Assembly (NCBI GenBank): GCA_021823605.1
Contig: JAKANV010000007.1
Coordinates: 1 to 18,200, forward strand
Origin: a bacterium
GTDB taxonomy: Bacteria > Patescibacteriota > CPR2 > UBA1875 > JAJYID01
Direction: 5' to 3'
DNA length: 18,200 nt
A program made the translations under genes and the position numbers. Within the stretch, counting starts at the first letter, position 1. Every line of letters starts with the position of its first letter. The notes under the pieces were generated by a model, which did not search any database, was not told the DNA's origin, and was given only the letters and a program-made list of their open reading frames with translations. Shown piece by piece: positions 1 to 6,070 of this stretch.

Positions 1-587
1 ATTTTGAGAATTGCTGAGTACACCTTCGGCGACGGAAAGAATGCCATCGGTGATACCAGCTCTTTAATCTCTGGTATGCCATAAAATTGCACTGCGATAG
101 CCAAAATGCTCATCCTACCCGGCTTAGCGCAGATTCGTTCAGCCACTTCTCTTTGTATTAAAACGGTTACTGTTTCAGGCTTATTCTTTTCTTCTAGGAA
201 TTTCTTTATAACATGTGAAGTAATATAGTACGGCAGGTTAGCTACAACCTTATATCTGCCGATACCCTTTGGATTAAAGTTTCTTATGTCATCTCTGACA
301 ATTTTCAAATTAGGGTACTGTATGCAGACCGTTGAGAGTATCTCGGCAATCTTAGAGTCAATTTCAATGGCATAAACTTTCTTTGCCCTTTTCGCCAGCT
401 CCTTCGTCATAATGCCAATACCAGGTCCCACCTCCACAACAGTATCAGTTTTAGAAAGCTGCGCAGTTTCAACCATTTTTTCCAAAACGTTTTTATCAGT
501 CAAAAAATGCTGACCCAAATCTTTGTTTGGCCAGGCACCATAAGTCCGGAGCAATTTCTTCAGTTCTAAAATATTAGTTAAATCCAT
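1..587 (-). CDS. ksgA: 16S rRNA dimethyladenosine transferase KsgA/RsmA (partial, C-terminus outside window)
   Basis: This enzyme dimethylates the two adjacent adenines in the 3'-terminal hairpin of 16S rRNA, using S-adenosylmethionine, late in 30S assembly. About 195 codons are visible and the frame is open to the left edge. The N-terminal motif NKDLGQHFL lies at residues 21-29, the SAM-binding loop EVGPGIG at about 52-58, the acidic ribose-binding segment YAIEID at 72-77, the catalytic NLPYYI at 117-122, and the family signature FFPSPKVYSAIL at about 183-194. Intact members are roughly 260-290 residues, so about a quarter to a third is missing. The ATG at 587 is preceded by AAGAGG at a normal distance. 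The gene lies 58 bases downstream of the rpfB-like gene, on the same strand, with a TATAAT box in the gap. Assignment is secure. Confidence 0.95.
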   Translation of the reverse strand, partial: MDLTNILELKKLLRTYGAWPNKDLGQHFLTDKNVLEKMVETAQLSKTDTVVEVGPGIGIMTKELAKRAKKVYAIEIDSKIAEILSTVCIQYPNLKIVRDDIRNFNPKGIGRYKVVANLPYYITSHVIKKFLEEKNKPETVTVLIQREVAERICAKPGRMSILAIAVQFYGIPEIKELVSPMAFFPSPKVYSAILK

Positions 588-609
588 AAAAAAGACCTCT
601 TCAGGCCAT

Positions 610-638
610 ATTATAACTTAAATATTTGTTTAAAGTAA
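610..638 (-). promoter_or_regulatory. Possible promoter for ksgA
   Basis: On the minus strand a perfect TATAAT (610-615) stands 22 bases before the ksgA ATG. The -35 position at 17-bp spacing reads TTACTT (633-638), a poor match to TTGACA. It would give a leader of about 16 bases that still contains the AAGAGG ribosome-binding site. The gene could equally be read through from the rpfB-like gene. Confidence 0.45.
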
Positions 639-645
639 GCTTAAA

Positions 646-1758
646 TTACGGTTTGCAAGACCAAGCTTTCCAACCACCTGTTGCATGCACCCTAGCCGCT
701 GTTGCAAAGATTTGTGAACGCGGATTGAAATAGTCATCCGGTACACCCGCTATAGCTGTCCACTTGTGAAAGGAACCATCCCATTGGAAAAGTCCTTTAT
801 AACCGCCTCCATTCACTGCATTGACCCTGCCTCCACTTTCGCAGTACATAACTCTCATCATACCAACAGGATCCACACCATACTTCTGTCCCGCTTCTAC
901 CATAAGCACCCAGAGATCTTCACGTCCATAAGGCTTCACACCCGTAACGATAACCTTAGTTTGCGGAGCCTGCACAACTGTCTCAGAAAGCGTCGTCTTG
1001 CTAGCTAAGGTACCATTTCTGTTCACAACCCTAGAAACCCTTTTTCTAAGCCCGTTTAGACCCTCAGCTTCTACTCTAGATTGCCCTGAGTAAAGGTTGT
1101 AGTCGTTTTTATTAACTGTCTCAAACGGTATAACCTCATCTTCTTGAACATCAGATTCTGTCACTCTGGTGACCGTTATTTTCATTCCGCGTGTAATAAC
1201 AGCGCTTGGTTCAGGTGAAACTTCATCTTTCGAACCAAGAGTAATATCCTTTTCAGCCAACACCCCACTTACAGTACTCTGATTTGTACGAATTTGGGCA
1301 ATATTACCGTCAGCTTCTAGAATTATATCCGGAGACCTTTTAATAGTTATCTTTTGACCCAAGCCATTATCCTGAAAGTCAGAAATTACGAGTTCTGATG
1401 TTACAACATCTTCCGGATAAACCTTAATTTTTAACTGTTTAAGAATATCACCAGCATCTTTATAGGCGCTTTTTGTATAGGTTGTCTTACCATTATCAAC
1501 TATCGTCACAGGAGTAGCTTTTATAACATTAACGTTGACTAAGCCGCCATCCAGTTTAGTATCAGGGCCAGGCTGAACTATATCATTATCATTAAAACCG
1601 CACTGTGTATTCTTTAGAGCATCACTAACGACATTTTCTTTAGTTTTAGTATCATAAATATTCCCATCACAAATAATGTGCAGCGGAGTTTCTATACCAT
1701 TTTGAACACTTCCGGTTGTAACTGAGTTAGTGCTAAAAGCAACAGCAAACAAGGGCAT
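646..1758 (-). CDS. RpfB/YabE-like cell-wall protein: DUF348 repeats, G5 domain, transglycosylase/Rpf-like catalytic domain
   Basis: This is probably a secreted or membrane-anchored muralytic enzyme that cleaves peptidoglycan glycan strands. The coordinates give the portion from the first ATG (370 residues). About three DUF348-like segments cover residues 25-190, the second containing VDNGKTTYTKSAYKDAGDIL. A G5-like region follows (about 195-275), and a lysozyme-fold domain covers about 277-370. The latter carries YCESGG with Glu307 as likely catalytic acid, and cysteines at 306 and 368 that could form a disulfide. This order matches actinobacterial RpfB and resembles Bacillus YabE. The ATG at 1758 is a poor start: it has no Shine-Dalgarno and falls inside a hydrophobic segment, so only half a signal peptide would be made. 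The frame is open to 1869, and an ATT at 1836 (9 bases after AAGAGG) would add 26 residues with a basic n-region. ksgA follows, as it does near rpfB and yabE. Confidence 0.88.
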   Translation of the reverse strand: MPLFAVAFSTNSVTTGSVQNGIETPLHIICDGNIYDTKTKENVVSDALKNTQCGFNDNDIVQPGPDTKLDGGLVNVNVIKATPVTIVDNGKTTYTKSAYKDAGDILKQLKIKVYPEDVVTSELVISDFQDNGLGQKITIKRSPDIILEADGNIAQIRTNQSTVSGVLAEKDITLGSKDEVSPEPSAVITRGMKITVTRVTESDVQEDEVIPFETVNKNDYNLYSGQSRVEAEGLNGLRKRVSRVVNRNGTLASKTTLSETVVQAPQTKVIVTGVKPYGREDLWVLMVEAGQKYGVDPVGMMRVMYCESGGRVNAVNGGGYKGLFQWDGSFHKWTAIAGVPDDYFNPRSQIFATAARVHATGGWKAWSCKP

Positions 1759-1967
1759 AAATGCCAGTAGTGCGAGCCCCGAATTAACTTTTAAGTGAGA
1801 ATTGAAAAAGTAATTTTTCGTTCTGCCTAGTAAAATAAGAACCTGCCTCTTTAGGAAATAAATCTTTCAGAGAGTTTATTTTTGTTTTGCCCAATCACCC
1901 AGATTCAAGCCTTAGGGACTAGTCCGCTAACGCTGTAATCTTTGTATCCTGCTTAGGTACGCGGACT
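1759..1967 (-). promoter_or_regulatory. Long leader of the rpfB-like gene with inverted repeats
   Basis: If transcription starts about 7 bases after the -10 box, this gene has a leader of roughly 125 bases to the ATT candidate start or 200 to the ATG. Near its beginning AGTCCGC (minus 1967-1961) can pair with GCGGACT (minus 1927-1921). Between them GTACCTAAGCAGGATAC (minus 1959-1943) can form a 6-bp hairpin with one bulged A. The plus strand also has a perfect 10-bp palindrome GGACTAGTCC at 1916-1925. The outer stem overlaps the predicted start site, so these may be DNA operator elements and not RNA structure. I could not match it to a known riboswitch. Confidence 0.4.
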
Positions 1968-2020
1968 ATTGTACAGACCCGCTTATCCCGTGTCAAGAAC
2001 TTTTTAGGTACTCCGACTTA
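1953..2020. repeat. 13/15-identical direct repeat flanking the rpfB-like promoter
   Basis: On the plus strand TTAGGTACGCGGACT (1953-1967) and TTAGGTACTCCGACT (2004-2018) agree at 13 of 15 positions, the first eight without a break. Their starts are 51 bp apart, close to five helical turns, so a protein bound to both would sit on one DNA face. One copy covers the downstream side of the rpfB-like promoter; the other lies between the two divergent -35 boxes. This suggests a shared operator, but no regulator gene is nearby. Confidence 0.4.
1968..1996 (-). promoter_or_regulatory. Strong sigma70-type promoter for the rpfB-like gene
   Basis: On the minus strand a perfect -35 TTGACA (1991-1996) is separated by exactly 17 bases from the -10 TACAAT (1968-1973, one mismatch). 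This is the best promoter match in the window and points to the rpfB-like gene and probably ksgA. Confidence 0.8.
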
Positions 2021-2026
2021 AACCTC

Positions 2027-2058
2027 TTGATTTTGTCCCTGCTTATGTTAAAATAAGC
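2027..2058 (+). promoter_or_regulatory. Promoter of the 71-codon orphan gene, with inverted repeat over the -10
   Basis: TTGATT (2027-2032) is followed after 16 bases by TAAAAT (2049-2054). A perfect 6-bp inverted repeat, GCTTAT and ATAAGC (2041-2046 and 2053-2058, 6-base spacer), covers the -10 box and could be an operator. The predicted transcript starts near 2061, giving a leader of about 58 bases. The -35 boxes of this promoter and the rpfB-like promoter are about 30 bp apart and point away from each other. Confidence 0.6.
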
Positions 2059-2118
2059 ACTTGTTGTCTGAAAAACAATGGACCCAAAAAACCAAAGCAC
2101 AGGAAGGAGAAAACAAGA

Positions 2119-2334
2119 ATGGTCTTCATTTACAACCCTGAAGATGAGGAGAGTGAAGAGCTGGCAAGACACCTGGAAGGAACGGGTATAGACCCAAGCC
2201 CACAGTTCGGCGCTGACTACATTCGTCACGGCGGAGAACCGAAACTGGATTTGGGCACACGGATTATCACGGGTATTGTCGATATAGTAGGCTACATCGA
2301 CAAACAAATGCCCGGGTTAATCCCAGTGAACTAA
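2119..2334 (+). CDS. Orphan 71-residue protein, possible degenerate thioredoxin-fold domain
   Basis: I do not recognise this protein. It is the only plus-strand gene. Three signs say it is real: an excellent ribosome-binding site AGGAAGGAG (2101-2109) nine bases before the ATG, a sigma70-like promoter upstream, and a hairpin terminator downstream. It starts MVFIYNPEDEESEELARHLE, which could be a beta strand plus acidic helix, and later has PKLDLGTRIITGI followed by a helix-like VDIVGYIDKQ. That order resembles the halves of a glutaredoxin-like fold, but there is no cysteine at all, so any such domain would be redox-inactive. This structural idea is tentative. No signal peptide or membrane segment is seen. 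By hand count 107 of 216 bases are G or C, somewhat above the roughly 43% in a sampled line of the adjacent helicase gene, which might reflect high expression or transfer. Confidence 0.7.
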   Translation: MVFIYNPEDEESEELARHLEGTGIDPSPQFGADYIRHGGEPKLDLGTRIITGIVDIVGYIDKQMPGLIPVN

Positions 2335-2361
2335 AACTACTCTAACTCATTCCTGCCAACC

Positions 2362-2391
2362 AAAGGAGAAGGCCTCGCGCCATTCTCCTTT
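2362..2391. terminator. Hairpin terminator between the convergent orphan gene and uvrD
   Basis: AAAGGAGAA (2362-2370) pairs perfectly with TTCTCCTTT (2383-2391), and GGC/GCC inside the loop can extend the stem past one bulged A. On the plus strand the stem runs into TTTTGACTTT, a moderate U-tract, so it should end the orphan gene transcript. It also lies just past the uvrD stop, so it may work in both directions, although the minus-strand tail is not U-rich. Confidence 0.75.
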
Positions 2392-2396
2392 TGACT

Positions 2397-4499
2397 TTAG
2401 AGAATCTTTTCTATCGGCGCATAGATCGTCGAAAGAACTTTCACCCCGACAAGTTTCTCAAAAGAAACAGTCATCTCATCGCCCTTCACGTCTTGGACTA
2501 TTCCTACCCCGAATTTATCGTGCAAAACTTTCTCGCCAGGCTGAAATTTAAGAATTACTTTCTCATATTTTTTAGAGTCTAATGCCGTTTCAAACCTGTT
2601 TATATTTTTTCTGAACTCTGCTGGAATGTCCGAAATAAACCTTGAGGGCGGATTAGACTGATAATTACCGTAAAGCAGTCTTTTGCGAGCGCTAATCAAG
2701 TAGACTCTTTCCTTGGCTCTTGTAATACCAACATATGCAAGCCGTCTCTCCTCCTCCATCTCTTCGAAATCTAGCTGAGAACGTAAATGCGGGAATATCC
2801 CCTCTTCCATACCGGCGATAAAGACAATGGGAAATTCTAAGCCTTTTGCTGAGTGCAATGTCATCAATGTTACCGACTTTTCATCTTCAGAGTAGTTATC
2901 CAGGTCAGAGATAAGCGCCACTTCCTCTAGAAAATCACCAAGAGTCAGCTTTTCGTTATCCTTTGTGTACTCTTCAGCCACAGAAAGAAGCTCTTTCAAG
3001 TTTTCCTGCCTTTCCTCTCCTTGAATGGTTTTATCGTCCAGAGAATCATAGTAGCCAGTCTTTTTCATTACCTTATCAATAAATTTCGTTACTTGTGTAG
3101 TATCTTTTTCCTTCCTAAGCTTAATAATTAGCTTCATAAACTCTTCGAATTTTCCTAATGTTTTTGCGGATAGAAGTTTATCTTCCATTACCTTCTCGAA
3201 AATTTCATTTAATTCCATATTCAGGAATAAATCTTTTAGTTTTGTGAGTGAAACCGCCCCAATTCCTCTTGCTGGAATATTTATAATCCGCTCTAGAGAG
3301 ACCCAATCCTTCGGATTTTCGATAAATCTGAGATATGAAACTATATCTTTGACTTCTTTTCTTTCATAGAACCTGACTCCGCCAAATATTCTATATCGCA
3401 TTCCCATTTTTAGAAATTGTTCCTCTAAAGATCTGGACTGGGCATTTGTCCGGTATAAAACAGCAAAGTCACTTAAATCTCGTGCAGCATTTGATATCTC
3501 TTCAATAATAAATCTTCCCTCTTCCACCTCGTCTTTAGCTTCAAAAGTGAGCACAGGTACCCCTAAAACGTTCTCAGTCCAGAGTTCTTTATCGCTCCTG
3601 TTTTCGTTCTTTTTTATAATGTGATGTGCGGCATCCAGAATGGTTTTTGTTGATCTATAATTTTGTTCAAGTTTCACAATTTTGGTGTTCGGATAGTCCT
3701 TTTCAAAGTCTAAAATGTTCTGGAAGTTCGCCCCGCGAAATGCATATACACTCTGCCAGTCATCACCAACGACACAAATATTTCCATGTTTCGCTAGCAA
3801 TTTCGAAAAAACATACTGCGCATGATTTGTATCCTGATACTCATCTATATGAATATATTTGAATTGTTTCTGATATTTAGCTAATACTTCGGGAAACTTC
3901 TGGAATATTTCTACTATCCTCATAATTAGATCGTCGAAGTCCAGCGCGTGGGCATTTTTCAGTATCTTTTCGTACTCAAAATAAACTTTTGAGGCCATTT
4001 CCTGAATATAGCCATTTGAAAGAGCGGCATACTCCTTAGCATCAATTAATTCATTTTTTGCCGATGAAATATAGTTTTGTATAACCTTCGGGTTAATCTT
4101 TTTCTCATCAATTTGGAGCTCTTTCATCGCAATCTTTACCGCTCGAAGAGAATCACCAGAGTCATATATAGTAAAACTCGATTTATATCCCAAAACACCT
4201 ATCTCTTTTCGTAGCAATTTCGCACAAATAGAGTGAAAAGTTCCCATCACCGGCCTTCTACCCGTATGGCCAATTAATTTTTCGACACGGGTAATCATTT
4301 CCTTGGCTGCTTTATTCGTAAATGTAACGGCCAAGATTCGTTCCGGCTCTACATTTTTCTCAGAAATCAAGTATGCAATGCGATAAACAAGTGTCTTTGT
4401 CTTTCCGCTTCCAGCCCCGGCTAATATAAGAAGAGGCCCTTCGGTAGCCCTGACCGCCTCTTTTTGCATATCATTTAAGTCATTTAAAAAATCCGCCAT
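2397..4499 (-). CDS. uvrD: UvrD/PcrA-type superfamily 1 DNA helicase
   Basis: This is an ATP-dependent 3'-5' DNA helicase for nucleotide-excision and mismatch repair or clearing replication obstacles. Numbered from an ATG three codons earlier (4508), the motifs are: Walker A AGAGSGKT (30-37), FTNKAA (63-68), Walker B with IDEYQDTN (221-228), motif III GDDWQSVYAFRG (248-259), QNYRST (282-287), TLMTLHSAKGLEFP (547-560) and YVGITRAKER (592-601). The C-terminus (about 655-703, with VLHDKFGVGIV) looks like the Tudor-like tail of PcrA/UvrD that contacts RNA polymerase. The length of about 700 is normal. Motif III has Trp where GDDDQ is usual in UvrD. I chose the ATG at 4499 because the ATG at 4508 lies inside a perfect TATAAT; MADFLNDLNDMQ also fits usual family starts. 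Whether it acts as UvrD, PcrA or Rep cannot be told from sequence. Confidence 0.93.
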   Translation of the reverse strand: MADFLNDLNDMQKEAVRATEGPLLILAGAGSGKTKTLVYRIAYLISEKNVEPERILAVTFTNKAAKEMITRVEKLIGHTGRRPVMGTFHSICAKLLRKEIGVLGYKSSFTIYDSGDSLRAVKIAMKELQIDEKKINPKVIQNYISSAKNELIDAKEYAALSNGYIQEMASKVYFEYEKILKNAHALDFDDLIMRIVEIFQKFPEVLAKYQKQFKYIHIDEYQDTNHAQYVFSKLLAKHGNICVVGDDWQSVYAFRGANFQNILDFEKDYPNTKIVKLEQNYRSTKTILDAAHHIIKKNENRSDKELWTENVLGVPVLTFEAKDEVEEGRFIIEEISNAARDLSDFAVLYRTNAQSRSLEEQFLKMGMRYRIFGGVRFYERKEVKDIVSYLRFIENPKDWVSLERIINIPARGIGAVSLTKLKDLFLNMELNEIFEKVMEDKLLSAKTLGKFEEFMKLIIKLRKEKDTTQVTKFIDKVMKKTGYYDSLDDKTIQGEERQENLKELLSVAEEYTKDNEKLTLGDFLEEVALISDLDNYSEDEKSVTLMTLHSAKGLEFPIVFIAGMEEGIFPHLRSQLDFEEMEEERRLAYVGITRAKERVYLISARKRLLYGNYQSNPPSRFISDIPAEFRKNINRFETALDSKKYEKVILKFQPGEKVLHDKFGVGIVQDVKGDEMTVSFEKLVGVKVLSTIYAPIEKIL

Positions 4500-4506
4500 G
4501 TTCACC

Positions 4507-4535
4507 ATTATAGCGGATTTGGGAATTGAGAGTAA
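4507..4535 (-). promoter_or_regulatory. Promoter for uvrD giving a leaderless transcript
   Basis: A perfect TATAAT (minus strand, 4507-4512) is followed by seven bases and then the ATG at 4499, so initiation at the usual distance would start the mRNA at or within a base of the start codon. The hexamer at 17-bp spacing is TTACTC (4530-4535), a weak -35. The same TTACT core stands 17 bp upstream of the TATAAT before ksgA. Confidence 0.55.
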
Positions 4536-4548
4536 GTGTACAAAGAGA

Positions 4549-4791
4549 TTATTTCTTATCCACCCTTATGGCCTGATCAGGGCAGTGGATTTCGCAGATT
4601 CCGCAAGCAATACACTTGCCGATGTCACATTTGACAGTAAATGTTCCGTAATGATTATTTCGATTTTTATCGAACGAGAGGCACTTTTGCGGACATTTTT
4701 CTATACAAAGTCCGCAGCCTTTACATAATTCGCTGAAATTAGTCCATTCTTTATTAGGTTCAGAGAATGTCTCTCCTTTATAATCTCTCAT
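4549..4791 (-). CDS. korD: 2-oxoacid:ferredoxin oxidoreductase delta subunit (2[4Fe-4S] ferredoxin)
   Basis: This 80-residue electron-transfer subunit passes electrons from the thiamine-bound intermediate to external ferredoxin. It has two classic [4Fe-4S] motifs: CKGCGLCIEKCP with cysteines 23, 26, 29 and 33, and CIACGICEIHCP with cysteines 60, 63, 66 and 70. Each cluster is expected to take three cysteines from one motif and the fourth from the other. Extra cysteines are at 37 and 55. It is the last gene of the cluster; its ATG overlaps the end of the gamma-subunit gene by four bases (ATGA), which suggests translational coupling. No terminator was found in the short gap before uvrD. The gene name follows the kor nomenclature; the substrate is not established. 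Confidence 0.9.
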   Translation of the reverse strand: MRDYKGETFSEPNKEWTNFSELCKGCGLCIEKCPQKCLSFDKNRNNHYGTFTVKCDIGKCIACGICEIHCPDQAIRVDKK

Positions 4792-5354
4792 ACGAGCACT
4801 CCTTCCGTAAGGCCCATTCCTATTTCGATAGCTCTTTCATTGAAATGCTTGAGTTCGGGACTTTCTTTGTACTTTCCCGATAAAGTTTCATTAACCGCTT
4901 TTTTAAGGGTTTCCTCAGTAATTCCGCCTACCATACCCGCCAAATATCCCAAAACAATCATATTCATAACCTTACCGGTCATAGTTTCCTCAGCGAGTTT
5001 AAGCGCCGGCAATGATATTTTTTGATTTGGAATATCTTTCAGACTTTCCTTAGAAACCAATGTTTCATCATGAGCAATAAGCGTATTTTTCGCGATATAC
5101 TCTCTAATCCTAGAAACGGCGCGCTCTGCTGTAATAACTAGAATGTCGGCATTCTGGAACTTGGGAAATCCTATCTCTTCGCTCGAAATCTGGACAAAAC
5201 CAAGGGAAACACCACCTCTTTGCTCAACGCCGTAATTTGGTACGTACAAAGACTTTTTGCCCGACTCGTGAGCCGCTGTCGCCAAAATCTTAGACAATAC
5301 CTGAATCCCCTGTCCGCCTTCACCTGACACTAATATCCTAAATAATTCTCTCAT
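4788..5354 (-). CDS. korC: 2-oxoacid:ferredoxin oxidoreductase gamma subunit
   Basis: This 188-residue subunit belongs to the pyruvate/ketoisovalerate oxidoreductase catalytic-domain family, which binds coenzyme A in the heterotetramer. The N-terminal glycine-rich VSGEGGQGIQ (residues 9-18) and the segment YGVEQRGGVSLGFVQIS (about 41-57) are typical. Length is normal for a separate gamma subunit. It overlaps both neighbours by four bases, so all four subunits probably are made in fixed proportion from one mRNA. I see no missing motif. The kor name is used for the family; VorC is equally possible. Confidence 0.9.
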   Translation of the reverse strand: MRELFRILVSGEGGQGIQVLSKILATAAHESGKKSLYVPNYGVEQRGGVSLGFVQISSEEIGFPKFQNADILVITAERAVSRIREYIAKNTLIAHDETLVSKESLKDIPNQKISLPALKLAEETMTGKVMNMIVLGYLAGMVGGITEETLKKAVNETLSGKYKESPELKHFNERAIEIGMGLTEGVLV

Positions 5355-6070
5355 TTCTTAATTTCTCCCAATGGAAATGTTTTCTTCATTTTTTCCAAGA
5401 ATTTAGCTGACCCTTCAGCATCTGTTTTCCAGTTTATCGGGCAATACGACAAAATTTCCACAAATGAGAAACCTTTACCGTCTATTTGGTTTTGAATGGC
5501 ATTTTTCATGTAAGAATAAGCTTGGCCTGGGTTCGAAACAGCCGCTCTGGCAATGTATGCGCCCTCATGCGCTTCACGAGCGAGCATTTCCGGCCCATAG
5601 AACGGCTTATCTGCAGTAAATACACCATCGGGGGTAGTATTAGTTACCTCACCTGGTAATGTCGTCGGCGCCATTTGCCCTCCGGTCATAGAAAACATAG
5701 TATTATTAGCTAAAATCACAGTAATATTCTCATTTCTATAACAAGCATGAATGAGATTTTGAAGACCGATAGCATATCCACCGCCATCTCCCATATAAGC
5801 TAGTATTATTGCATCTGGATTTGCTCTTTTCATCCCTAATGCTGTTGCCGTAGTCCGTCCGTGATGCGTCTGGAAGGTATCAACATCGAAAAAGTCCCAA
5901 GCAAGCAGCGAACAGCCGATATCTATGGCAAAAACAGTCTTTTTTTCAATCTTCATGTCAGCCATAAGTTGGCCAATATTTTTCAGAATTATAGAATGAC
6001 CGCAACCAGGACAAAAGTTAGACGGTTTTGAAGACTCTTTAATAGTATCTGGGAATCTAGGGCTCTTCAT
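5351..6070 (-). CDS. korB: 2-oxoacid:ferredoxin oxidoreductase beta subunit (thiamine diphosphate-binding)
   Basis: This subunit binds thiamine diphosphate and carries out decarboxylation of the 2-oxoacid. It starts with FCPGCGH (residues 19-25), whose cysteines 20 and 23, with Cys53 and probably one more, hold the proximal [4Fe-4S] cluster. HHGRTTATALGMK lies at 69-81 and the ThDP/Mg motif runs from GDGGG (94-98) to ILANNT (119-124). SMTGGQMAPTTLPG (127-140) is characteristic of the ketoisovalerate and 2-oxoglutarate branches and differs from the pyruvate-specific type. At 239 residues it is on the short side. Start and stop overlap the adjacent subunit genes by four bases. The substrate is probably a branched or longer 2-oxoacid by motif, but pyruvate cannot be excluded. 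Confidence 0.92.
   Translation of the reverse strand: MKSPRFPDTIKESSKPSNFCPGCGHSIILKNIGQLMADMKIEKKTVFAIDIGCSLLAWDFFDVDTFQTHHGRTTATALGMKRANPDAIILAYMGDGGGYAIGLQNLIHACYRNENITVILANNTMFSMTGGQMAPTTLPGEVTNTTPDGVFTADKPFYGPEMLAREAHEGAYIARAAVSNPGQAYSYMKNAIQNQIDGKGFSFVEILSYCPINWKTDAEGSAKFLEKMKKTFPLGEIKK

Noticed and set aside
1840..1967. c-di-AMP (ydaO-type) riboswitch ahead of the rpfB-like gene
   Set aside because: The association is known in actinobacteria, but the conserved sequence blocks of that riboswitch are not recognisable here.
1993..2307. 104-codon minus-strand reading frame opposite the orphan gene
   Set aside because: It lies antisense to the 71-codon gene, covers that gene's promoter and the -35 of the rpfB-like promoter, and has no ribosome-binding site or family features.
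4549..4791. Independent ferredoxin unrelated to the oxidoreductase
   Set aside because: Four-base overlap with the gamma-subunit gene and the two-cluster delta-subunit layout make it a subunit of the complex.
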